Shown piece by piece: positions 1-5,310 of a stretch of DNA of 7,654 nt; the stretch's first letter is position 1; each line of letters begins with the position of its first letter. The position numbers were made by a program, and so were the translations under genes. Under the pieces are notes generated by a model, which was given only the letters and a program-made list of their open reading frames with translations, made no database searches and was not told the DNA's origin. Origin of the DNA: Magnetominusculus dajiuhuensis (GTDB lineage: Bacteria > Nitrospirota > Thermodesulfovibrionia > Thermodesulfovibrionales > Magnetobacteriaceae); assembly GCF_046044395.1 (NCBI RefSeq), contig NZ_JBJUSG010000151.1, positions 1-7,654 on the forward strand, given 5' to 3'.

Positions 1-54
1 AATCCGCCTGTACGGTTCGGAGGGAGGGGAGGTGAGAGCCTTCCCTACCCCTAT
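1..54 (+). mobile_element. 3' end of a group II intron (domain V end and domain VI)
   Basis: This is the terminal part of a group II intron ribozyme; the rest lies outside the window. The run TACGGTTC at 11-18 is the usual 3' strand of catalytic domain V. It is followed by a G-rich/C-rich hairpin that fits domain VI: GGGGAGG (26-32) pairs with CCTTCCC (39-45) across a short loop, with a second short G/C helix below it that leaves an unpaired A, the expected branch-point adenosine. The last bases (CCCC then TAT) match the usual intron 3' end, so I place the splice boundary at about 54, plus or minus 1 base. No reverse transcriptase reading frame is visible because it would lie upstream. The intron end sits only about 45 bp inside the end of an IS-like terminal repeat, so it seems to have inserted close to the edge of that element. 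Confidence 0.72.
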
Positions 55-79
55 CAGGAGAGGGAATTACTGGTGTAAG

Positions 80-99
80 TTTCTAATGCGATTGCCCTG
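80..99 (+). repeat. IS-like terminal inverted repeat, left copy
   Basis: Twenty bases here (ending ATTGCCCTG) are the exact reverse complement of 7600-7619. Read from the outer tip, the end begins CAGGGCAATCGCATTAG. The identity stops sharply at 79/80. On the other side it stops at 99/100, where a 10-bp direct repeat begins. This is the layout of an insertion-sequence terminus next to its target duplication, with the element body to the left, outside the window. No transposase is visible. A 10-bp duplication is compatible with IS4-type elements (usually about 9-12 bp), but I cannot name the family from the end alone. Confidence 0.75.
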
Positions 100-109
100 C
101 GTTGAAAAT
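100..109 (+). repeat. 10-bp direct repeat (probable target-site duplication), left copy
   Basis: The sequence CGTTGAAAAT directly abuts the left terminal repeat and recurs in the same orientation at 7590-7599, where it directly abuts the right terminal repeat. Exact abutment on both sides and exact length match make a transposition target duplication the best reading. Both copies lie on the interior side of the window. Confidence 0.7.
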
Positions 110-126
110 ATCCCTATATTTGGAGC

Positions 127-155
127 TTGAAATAATTATGTTATTATGATAAATT
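127..155 (+). promoter_or_regulatory. Candidate promoter of the WD40 lipoprotein gene
   Basis: TTGAAA at 127-132 matches a -35 box in five of six positions. It is followed after 17 bp by TAAATT at 150-155, a weak -10 box helped by an extended TG element at 147-148. The surrounding DNA is A+T-rich, and the box lies about 30 bp upstream of the start codon. The promoter is inside the left direct repeat, so the gene does not depend on read-through from the IS. Confidence 0.4.
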
Positions 156-186
156 AATACACTTTATTACAGTGGGGGAGGTTTTG

Positions 187-1272
187 ATGGATAATATCTG
201 GTCTCGTGTTTCTTTTAAATGGCTAAAGGCGCATACAACAAATTACGCGCTTTTATGCGTTGTCCTCATGTTTATTTCAGCATGTAGCCCTGCGCCGAAA
301 CGCACCGAATTTTTATTAAAGACGGGGCATCCAGGCAGTGTCACAAGCGTAAGCTACAGTGCTGATGGGCGGTTTATCGCATCAGGAGGCACTGATAACG
401 CCGTGAAGATATGGGATGCCGAAACGGGGGCGTTGCAGCACACGCTTACCGGGCATTCAGGCAGTGTCAAAAACGTATGTTTCAGTGGCGACGGGCGGTT
501 TATCGCTTCGGGCAGTTACGATAACACCGTGAAGATATGGGATGCCGCAACGGGAAACCTGATACGCACGCTCAACGGGCATACAGACACAGTGAGAAGC
601 GTAGGTTACAGTGCCGACGGGAGGTTTATCGCATCAGGCAGTGAGGATAAAACTGTGAAGATATGGGACGCCGCAACGGGAAACCTGATACGCACGCTTG
701 CCGGGCATTTAAGAGGTGTAAGAAGCGTAAGCTACAATTCCGATGGGCGGGTAATCGCCTCTGGCAGTTGGGATAAAACCGTGAAGCTATGGGATGCCGG
801 AAGCGGGGCTCTGCTGCGCACGCTTGACGGGCATAAGAGCATTGTCTCAAGCGTGAGTTACAGTGGCGATGGGCGGTTTATCGCTTCGGGCAGCTTTGAT
901 AAGACTGTGAAGATACGTGATGCTGTAAACGGGGGTTTGCTGCGAACGCTCACCGGGCATACAGGCAGTGTCTCAAGCGTAAGTTACAGTGGCGACGGGC
1001 GGTTTATCGCCTCGGGCGGCTTCGATAAAACGGTGAAGCAGTGGGATGCTGGAAACGGGAGCCTACTGCGCACACTTGCCGGTCATTCAGGCGTGGTCAC
1101 AAGCGTAAGTTACAGCAGAGACGGACGGTTTATCGCATCGGGCAGCCTTGATAACACCGTGAAGATATGGGATGCCGGAAATGGCAACCTTATACGCACG
1201 CTTGCCGGGCATTCAGAGGAGGCCACACATTCAGAGCCGAACACAGACGTACAACCCGACAGCGGCGAGTGA
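187..1272 (+). CDS. WD40-repeat lipoprotein (single seven-repeat propeller)
   Basis: A 361-residue protein predicted to be a surface or periplasm-facing lipoprotein. I chose the ATG at 187 because GGGGGAGG lies at 174-181 with a 5-nt gap; an in-frame GTG at 172 lacks such a site. The N-terminus has basic residues, a hydrophobic stretch and the lipobox ISAC, making Cys33 the lipidated residue. Ser at +2 favours sorting to the outer membrane. The rest is seven 42-residue WD40 repeats, each with a GH pair, the motif DGRFIASG and a WD-type end. GH codons fall at 325, 451, 577, 703, 829, 955, 1081 and 1207, an exact 126-bp period. Repeat 5 has RD in place of WD, and a partial eighth repeat (LAGH) leads into a polar tail. 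Seven repeats make one closed propeller, usually a protein-binding platform. No enzymatic or other domain is fused, so the partner is unknown. The gene is convergent with the coiled-coil gene downstream. Confidence 0.92.
   Translation: MDNIWSRVSFKWLKAHTTNYALLCVVLMFISACSPAPKRTEFLLKTGHPGSVTSVSYSADGRFIASGGTDNAVKIWDAETGALQHTLTGHSGSVKNVCFSGDGRFIASGSYDNTVKIWDAATGNLIRTLNGHTDTVRSVGYSADGRFIASGSEDKTVKIWDAATGNLIRTLAGHLRGVRSVSYNSDGRVIASGSWDKTVKLWDAGSGALLRTLDGHKSIVSSVSYSGDGRFIASGSFDKTVKIRDAVNGGLLRTLTGHTGSVSSVSYSGDGRFIASGGFDKTVKQWDAGNGSLLRTLAGHSGVVTSVSYSRDGRFIASGSLDNTVKIWDAGNGNLIRTLAGHSEEATHSEPNTDVQPDSGE
316..1230 (+). repeat. 126-bp tandem coding repeat (seven units plus a partial eighth)
   Basis: The propeller is encoded by near-identical 126-bp units, without a single insertion or deletion between the eight GH codons. 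Segments such as GACGGGCGGTTTATCGC and ACCGTGAAGATATGGGATGC recur with few changes. Variation clusters in the bases just after the GH codons and just before the WD motif, which encode loop and strand-edge positions. Such close similarity suggests recent internal duplication or ongoing homogenisation, and the unit number could vary between strains. Confidence 0.9.
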
Positions 1273-1336
1273 GGGAATAACATTTCCTACACTCGTGACT
1301 CACTGAGTTTACCAACTCACTATATTTGCCGCTGTC
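1258..1336. terminator. Nested inverted repeats between convergent genes (possible bidirectional terminator)
   Basis: GACAGCGGC at 1258-1266, in the last codons of the WD40 gene, is exactly complementary to GCCGCTGTC at 1328-1336, which reaches into the stop codon of the opposing gene. With wobble pairs the stem extends to about 14 bp in the plus-strand RNA. Inside the loop is a second hairpin: TGAGTT (1304-1309), loop of four, AACTCA (1314-1319), followed by an A+T-rich run. There is no clean U-tract, so this is not a classic intrinsic terminator, but the position between converging genes fits a termination or mRNA 3'-protection role. Confidence 0.35.
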
Positions 1337-1889
1337 AATATTGGCCGTGTTGTATGAATTTCAGCGATACGTCCATCCTGTTTTCGATCTCTTTTAGTTC
1401 GTTGTGGATGCTTTTGAGGACTACATCAAAGGTCTTGAGATGGGGCAACTTTTCGGCCTTTTTCTTTGAGATTTCGCTTATGCCGTCCTCCATGCCTTTG
1501 AGTTTATTCATGACAATGGTCTTTTCTTTATTAATATCGGAGAGTTCCTCCTCAAGATGTCCTTTGAGAGTAAGGCAGTTGTTCACGTCGCCAGTGACGC
1601 CCTTTATGCTGAACTGAAGGCCGTTAATATCATCAATCAACTGCTCCCGTTCGCCGGTAAGCCGCTCAATCGAATCCATAAAACTCTTCGACCTGTACTC
1701 GTTTGATTGAACATCGGTTGTGGTAGCGGCTATAACTATATCCATGCCTTTGAGTTCGGAATTCAGCGCGTCAATATCATACCTAAGGGCAGTGGCCTCG
1801 TCCTGCAGAGAGGACTTTGTCTCTTTCAATTGGCGAAGTGAGTGAATAAGTTCTTTAATCTCGTTATAAAGCTCCACATCGGTTTCCAT
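1335..1889 (-). CDS. Small soluble coiled-coil protein of unknown function
   Basis: A 184-residue protein with no signal peptide and no membrane segment. The ATG at 1889 is preferred because a strong AGGAGG site (1896-1901) sits 6 nt upstream; the longer frame from a GTG at 1919 has none. Nearly the whole sequence is charged and heptad-like, rich in Glu, Lys, Asp, Leu and Ile. It looks like two or three long helices broken near residues 50-60 (IAATTTDVQ) and 95-100 (KGVTGDVNN). This resembles the coiled-coil arms of SMC-type or structural filament proteins, but the similarity is compositional and there is no ATPase domain. It has a single Cys, in the second break. It is convergent with the WD40 gene, leaving 62 bp between stops. 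The head-to-head spacing to the antitoxin gene suggests its promoter lies between about 1905 and 1970, but no convincing boxes are seen. I do not recognise the family. Confidence 0.8.
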   Translation of the reverse strand: METDVELYNEIKELIHSLRQLKETKSSLQDEATALRYDIDALNSELKGMDIVIAATTTDVQSNEYRSKSFMDSIERLTGEREQLIDDINGLQFSIKGVTGDVNNCLTLKGHLEEELSDINKEKTIVMNKLKGMEDGISEISKKKAEKLPHLKTFDVVLKSIHNELKEIENRMDVSLKFIQHGQY

Positions 1890-1960
1890 TTGACACCTCC
1901 TGTTGCGTAATAATAACACAACCTTTGTATTTAGCGCTATATTTTTTGGTGTGTGCCCTT

Positions 1961-2016
1961 TTTACAAATCTACCTTTCCTGCTGTAATAGGAGTATAGCA
2001 GTTGTATTTTACAACT
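1961..2016 (+). promoter_or_regulatory. Promoter/operator region of the AbrB-type antitoxin gene, with two inverted repeats
   Basis: TTTACA at 1961-1966 could be a -35 box, with a weak -10 (TAATAG, 1985-1990) 18 bp downstream. Two inverted repeats follow. CTGCTGTA (1979-1986) faces TATAGCAG (1994-2001), seven of eight paired with a 7-bp spacer. AGTTGTA (2000-2006) faces TACAACT (2010-2016), a perfect match across three T's. Antitoxins of the AbrB/MazE class usually repress their own promoters through palindromes, so these are good operator candidates 34-70 bp upstream of the start codon. The promoter boxes are less certain than the repeats. Confidence 0.45.
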
Positions 2017-2049
2017 TTCAACCGTGTATGCAGTTCAGGAGAAAACGAT

Positions 2050-2337
2050 ATGGCCATGGTAAAGGTGAAAGATAAATTTCAAGTTACTATCCCGAATGAG
2101 ATTCGGCTACAGGCGCATATCAAAGAAGGGGATATTTTAGAAGTAGTTATTCAGGACAAGGCCATCGTCTTCAAGCCCGGTGCCGTATTAGACAGAGACA
2201 GTGGCGATGCCGCAATTGCCGAAGGATTAAGAGATTACTTAGACGCTTCTTTCAGCTTTTTCCTTATGTTGTTGTGTTCCTTAAAATATTTCTTAGCCTC
2301 ATCCCTATCGCCCATTTTTTTAAGCAGGACGGTATAG
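2050..2337 (+). CDS. AbrB/MazE-family antitoxin, 3'-truncated and lacking its toxin
   Basis: The first 47 residues are a typical SpoVT-AbrB swapped-hairpin DNA-binding domain: VKVKDKFQVTIP, then the KEGDILEV turn and IVFKPG. Members bind DNA as dimers and usually pair with a PIN-type or MazF-type toxin. The start at ATG 2050 is supported by AGGAG at 2037-2041, 8 nt upstream; the frame is open back to 2002. Family-like sequence (AAIAEGLRDY) ends near residue 63 (about position 2238). Beyond this the frame runs antisense through a TPR gene remnant and gives a hydrophobic, meaningless tail of about 30 residues (SFSFFLMLLCSL...). The usual acidic toxin-binding C-terminus is missing, and no toxin gene follows. 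The DNA-binding part and autoregulatory palindromes remain, so the product might still bind DNA, but as a toxin neutraliser it is probably dead. Confidence 0.75.
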   Translation: MAMVKVKDKFQVTIPNEIRLQAHIKEGDILEVVIQDKAIVFKPGAVLDRDSGDAAIAEGLRDYLDASFSFFLMLLCSLKYFLASSLSPIFLSRTV

Positions 2338-2528
2338 TTATAGCGTATTTCAGCAAGCCTCTTTAAATATGCCGCGGGATGTTTTTCAGCAAATTTTCGC
2401 CTAATCCTAAGGGCATCCTCGAAAAGCACCTTAGCCCTGTACAAATCGTCCATGTCCCTAAGCAGTCTGGCAAGGTTGTTACAAGTCGTGGCAATATCTG
2501 GCAAGTAAGTGTCAGGGTCTGTAGCAGC
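2235..2528 (-). pseudogene. 5'-truncated tetratricopeptide-repeat gene remnant
   Basis: The frame encodes about 98 residues: DPDTYLPDIATTCNNLARLL, then an A-helix/B-helix pair ending in FEDALRIRRK, and a second repeat ending KKYFKEHNNIRKKLKEASK. The motif NNLA...A..LFEDAL.IRR is typical of the Kinesin-light-chain-like TPR arrays built from PDTYLPD-type units. The similarity continues upstream of the only possible start (TTG at 2504) and is then cut by an in-frame TAA at 2529-2531, with no ribosome site. The array therefore lost its 5' part. The stop at 2235-2237 falls inside the antitoxin reading frame, exactly where that protein stops looking like its family, so both genes were probably damaged by one rearrangement. 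The remnant may have belonged to a large TPR protein of several hundred residues. Confidence 0.75.
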
Positions 2529-2547
2529 TTAAAACATTTCACGGTGG

Positions 2548-2577
2548 TTTAAAAAACTGGACGATTTGTGATATAAT
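2548..2577 (+). promoter_or_regulatory. Extended -10 promoter of the DUF4412-like gene
   Basis: A perfect extended -10 element, TGATATAAT, lies at 2569-2577. TTTAAA at 2548-2553 is an acceptable -35, 18 bp upstream. Transcription would begin near 2584, giving a leader of roughly 95 nt. The leader contains a G+C-rich imperfect hairpin: GCCGC (2608-2612) pairs with GCGGC (2637-2641), ending about 20 nt before the ribosome site. This is the best-looking promoter in the window. Confidence 0.65.
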
Positions 2578-2678
2578 CCCGCTGCACAGTTCGCAGCAAA
2601 GGTGTAGGCCGCTCCGATACGCGTGGTGTGCCGGTGGCGGCGTTATGCAAATCAAAAGAGATAAGGAGTGTTAGAAAA

Positions 2679-3440
2679 ATGCTGAAGAGAATTATCGTTA
2701 TGTCGTTATTTGCGGCCTTAGCGCTTAGCGCCTACGCGTTTGCCGCCCCACCGGACAACTACACAGGGAAGATGGTTATGATGGGTACTGGTATCTCAAT
2801 TGATATGGCCCACCTGGGAGATAAAACGCGCACCGAAAGCCCTGCCATCAAGGGACTGGTCAGCATATCTATGCCGGCCCAAAAGAAAAGCGTTTCGATG
2901 TATGTCCCCGGCAAGGTGTACTTTGAACACACATACGACAGTAGCCAGGGGCCGTCGTTACACGATAGTAACGTGGTTTTCGAGAAGAAAAAAATTGATA
3001 AGGAGACTATTGACGGCCACCCCTGCGAAAAATCTGAAACGGTTTACTACACAAAGGACAAGCCCGATGATAAATACAAGGCCACTATTTGGGAGGCCAC
3101 TGACCTTGGTGGACTCATAATACGCTATGAAATGAAGATGGCCGATATGAAAAAACCTATCATGCCCGGCAATACTAACCAGTCCGTGGTGACCGAGATA
3201 AAAGATATAAAAGTAGGTGCCGCAACGGCCTCGATGTTTGAAGTGCCTAAGGATTATAAAAAAGTCAGCACTATGCAGGAATTGATGTCTGGGGCTATAA
3301 ATTCACTAAACCCGGCTCAAATGCCTCAAATGCCAAGTCAGATGAATGGCGCGGGTAAAAACAACCCGCCCGGCCAGATGCGCTCTCCAATGGACATACC
3401 TGAGTCGCAAAAACCTGAAAAGGACGGCAATTCCCATTGA
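2679..3440 (+). CDS. Secreted DUF4412-like periplasmic protein
   Basis: A 253-residue exported protein. The start at ATG 2679 follows AAGGAG (2663-2668) by 10 nt and opens a clear Sec signal peptide: LKR, a hydrophobic core, then cleavage after AFA at about residue 22. The mature part looks like DUF4412 and related beta-rich folds: an early YTGKMVMM strand, alternating strands, then IDGHPCEKSETVYYT, IWEATDLGGLIIRYEM, and MFEVPKDYKKVS near the end of the domain. That order (a xGHPCEK motif, an LGG motif, then F.VP..Y) is characteristic of this uncharacterised group, which often resembles LolA/LolB-type lipid-binding barrels. It has a single mature Cys and no lipobox. The last 45 residues are Pro/Met/Gln/Asn-rich and probably disordered. 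It is the first gene of a plus-strand series with the two TPR membrane proteins, 42 bp upstream of the first, which suggests an envelope role. Confidence 0.8.
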   Translation: MLKRIIVMSLFAALALSAYAFAAPPDNYTGKMVMMGTGISIDMAHLGDKTRTESPAIKGLVSISMPAQKKSVSMYVPGKVYFEHTYDSSQGPSLHDSNVVFEKKKIDKETIDGHPCEKSETVYYTKDKPDDKYKATIWEATDLGGLIIRYEMKMADMKKPIMPGNTNQSVVTEIKDIKVGAATASMFEVPKDYKKVSTMQELMSGAINSLNPAQMPQMPSQMNGAGKNNPPGQMRSPMDIPESQKPEKDGNSH

Positions 3441-3464
3441 TTATCAGCTTGAACCGTTTATAAT
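3437..3464 (+). promoter_or_regulatory. Candidate internal promoter before the first TMTC-like gene
   Basis: A perfect -10 hexamer, TATAAT, lies at 3459-3464. TTGATT at 3437-3442, overlapping the stop of the previous gene, could be its -35 with a 16-bp spacer. Transcription would start about 12 nt before the TTG at 3483. This would give a nearly leaderless mRNA and could explain why no ribosome site is seen there. Confidence 0.4.
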
Positions 3465-3482
3465 CTGAACTGGCAGCGTCCT

Positions 3483-5300
3483 TTGGCACCAAGACATTCC
3501 AACGGCAATGGCCAACTCGCAGAGACCGGTAAACTCAGAGGCGGGCAGCCGGAGCCACCCGCAACGGCGTGGGCATTCGGCACCGCTGATACTCTGGCCG
3601 TCTGCATTGCTGTCCTGACGCTCTTCGTTTATGCCGATGTTATTAGATTTGATTTCGTCGGCTATGACGACAGGATTTACGTCACAGAAAATGCGCATAT
3701 CAGAAACGGCCTGAGCCGGGACAACGCCGTGTGGGCGGCAACGGCCTTCTACGATTCCAACTGGTTTCCTCTGACGCTGATTTCCCATATGGCGGACGTT
3801 GAACTCTATGGCTTACGGCCCGGTATGCACCATATGAACAATGTCTTATTTCACACGGCTAATGCAGTTCTGCTGTTTTATCTGCTCCGACGCCTCTTAG
3901 CCAGTTGTTGGATGAGTGCCTTTATCGCCGTAGTGTTTGCCCTTCACCCTGTTCATGTGGAGAGCGTTGCGTGGGTGTCAGAGAGAAAAGATGTCCTGAG
4001 CGCGTTTTTCTGGATCATTGCTATGTTGTCCTATGTGCGGTACGCCGCAAGACCTAAGGCGGCCACATATTTTTTATTTACAATATGTTTTGTCCTTGCC
4101 CTTATGGCTAAGCCTATGCCGGTAACATTTCCATTTGTACTGCTGTTGTTAGACTACTGGCCGCTCTGCAGGATAGGCGGCGTATCGCCGGAGCCGCATC
4201 CGGATTGTTATGAAGCGCGGCCGTTTAAGGCGTTAATTGTAGAGAAGGTACCTCTTTTTGTAATCTCCGCGTCGTCTGCAATAGTAACGCTGATTGCACA
4301 GAAAAGCGGCAACTCTGTAGTGTCTCTCCAGAGATTGCCATTTGGGTTGCGATTAGAAAACGCGGCCATATCTTACGTAAAATATACTTATAACACTATC
4401 TTCCCGTATAAACTGTCCATACTATATCTGCTGCCGCCCGAAATCCCCCCTGTACAGGCAATAGCGGCGGCGGCCATTGTCATACTGGTCAGCATAGTGG
4501 CAATCGGCAAGGCAAGAAAACTCCCATACTTATTTACGGGCTGGTTTTGGTTTCTGGGGACGCTTGTGCCGGTCATTGGACTGGTGCAGGTGGGAGGACA
4601 GGCGATGGCGGACAGGTATAACTATATGCCCTCTGTGGGGCTGTTTATTATAGCCGCAGTAGGTGTCCCCGCGTTACTAAAAGGCTACCGGCGTAGTGGA
4701 GTTATAATCGCCGCGTCGGCCGCACTGTTGATCTCATTTTACACAGTCTCCACTAAGAGACAGCTTCAGTACTGGAGCAACTCCATCACCCTGTTTAAGC
4801 GAGCCATAGACGTAACCAGTGGCAATAAGGTTGCATACTATAATCTGGGCATAGTCTATGCTGAGATGGGAAGGTACGATGATGCCATAGAATGCTATGA
4901 AAACGCCCTGCGTATAAGTCCCGCCGACTGCGACACTATCCACAACCTTGGCCTTGCCCTTATGAACAAAGGCCTCCCCGATGAGGCGGCGGCACGTTTT
5001 AAGAGGGTAATAAAGCTTAATCCGAGCTATGGAAAATCCTATGTCGCTTATGGTAATCTACTGCTGAAGCAAAACAGGCTTGGCGAGGCCATGCAACAGT
5101 ATAAACATGCCATAGAGATAAATCCTGAGCTGCCTGGCGCCCTAAACGGCGTGGGTGTGGTTATGGCCCTCACTGGCAATCCCGATGGTGCGCTTGGGAT
5201 GTTTGACAAGGCCCTTTCGATAAACCCTGATTACGCCGAGGCAGCGAACAATAAAAAGAGCGCGCTTGCGCTTATCAGCAAACGCGGCTCAAAACAATAG
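3483..5300 (+). CDS. TMTC/DUF1736-like membrane protein with C-terminal TPRs (first paralogue)
   Basis: A 605-residue protein: about 11 membrane helices (residues 36-430) followed by four TPRs (about 450-582). The layout matches the TMTC (DUF1736) group of GT-C-fold proteins; eukaryotic TMTCs are ER O-mannosyltransferases using a lipid-linked donor. Family marks are GYDDRIYV with an acidic pair at 62-63 in the first outer loop, SNWFPLTLISHM, GMHHMNNVLFH, HPVHVESVAWVSERKDVLS from residue 155, MAKPMPVTFPF, and GWFWFLGTLVPVIGLVQVG. The Asp pair is the likely catalytic site by analogy with other GT-C enzymes. The start is uncertain: the frame opens at 3453 and TTG 3483 is the only usual start codon before helix 1, without a ribosome site. 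The roughly 30 residues before helix 1 are polar. It is 10 bp upstream of a paralogue. Protein O-glycosylation in the envelope is the best guess; the acceptor and sugar are unknown. Confidence 0.85.
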   Translation: MAPRHSNGNGQLAETGKLRGGQPEPPATAWAFGTADTLAVCIAVLTLFVYADVIRFDFVGYDDRIYVTENAHIRNGLSRDNAVWAATAFYDSNWFPLTLISHMADVELYGLRPGMHHMNNVLFHTANAVLLFYLLRRLLASCWMSAFIAVVFALHPVHVESVAWVSERKDVLSAFFWIIAMLSYVRYAARPKAATYFLFTICFVLALMAKPMPVTFPFVLLLLDYWPLCRIGGVSPEPHPDCYEARPFKALIVEKVPLFVISASSAIVTLIAQKSGNSVVSLQRLPFGLRLENAAISYVKYTYNTIFPYKLSILYLLPPEIPPVQAIAAAAIVILVSIVAIGKARKLPYLFTGWFWFLGTLVPVIGLVQVGGQAMADRYNYMPSVGLFIIAAVGVPALLKGYRRSGVIIAASAALLISFYTVSTKRQLQYWSNSITLFKRAIDVTSGNKVAYYNLGIVYAEMGRYDDAIECYENALRISPADCDTIHNLGLALMNKGLPDEAAARFKRVIKLNPSYGKSYVAYGNLLLKQNRLGEAMQQYKHAIEINPELPGALNGVGVVMALTGNPDGALGMFDKALSINPDYAEAANNKKSALALISKRGSKQ

Positions 5301-5310
5301 AGGATAAATA

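Noticed and set aside
106..121. Hairpin AAATAT-CCCT-ATATTT just inside the left direct repeat
   Set aside because: Only A:T pairs with a 4-base loop; too weak to be a terminator and likely by chance in A+T-rich DNA.
626..850. Open frame on the minus strand inside the WD40 gene
   Set aside because: It is antisense to the repeats, has an odd Arg/Cys/Pro-rich product and no ribosome site; it exists only because the repeat units lack stops in that frame.
316..1230. CRISPR-like array from the regular repeats
   Set aside because: The 126-bp period is in frame, codes for WD40 blades and has no unique spacers.
1354..1617. Plus-strand open frame with Ser/Phe/Leu-rich product
   Set aside because: It is the complement of the coiled-coil gene; Ser/Phe/Leu runs are what antisense of Glu/Lys/Leu codons gives.
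2800..3120. Second plus-strand frame inside the DUF4412-like gene
   Set aside because: It lies wholly within a well supported gene, with a basic, family-less product and no ribosome site.
3444..3788. Minus-strand frame overlapping the start of the first TMTC-like gene
   Set aside because: No start signal and no recognisable domain; the plus-strand frame holds clear conserved motifs.
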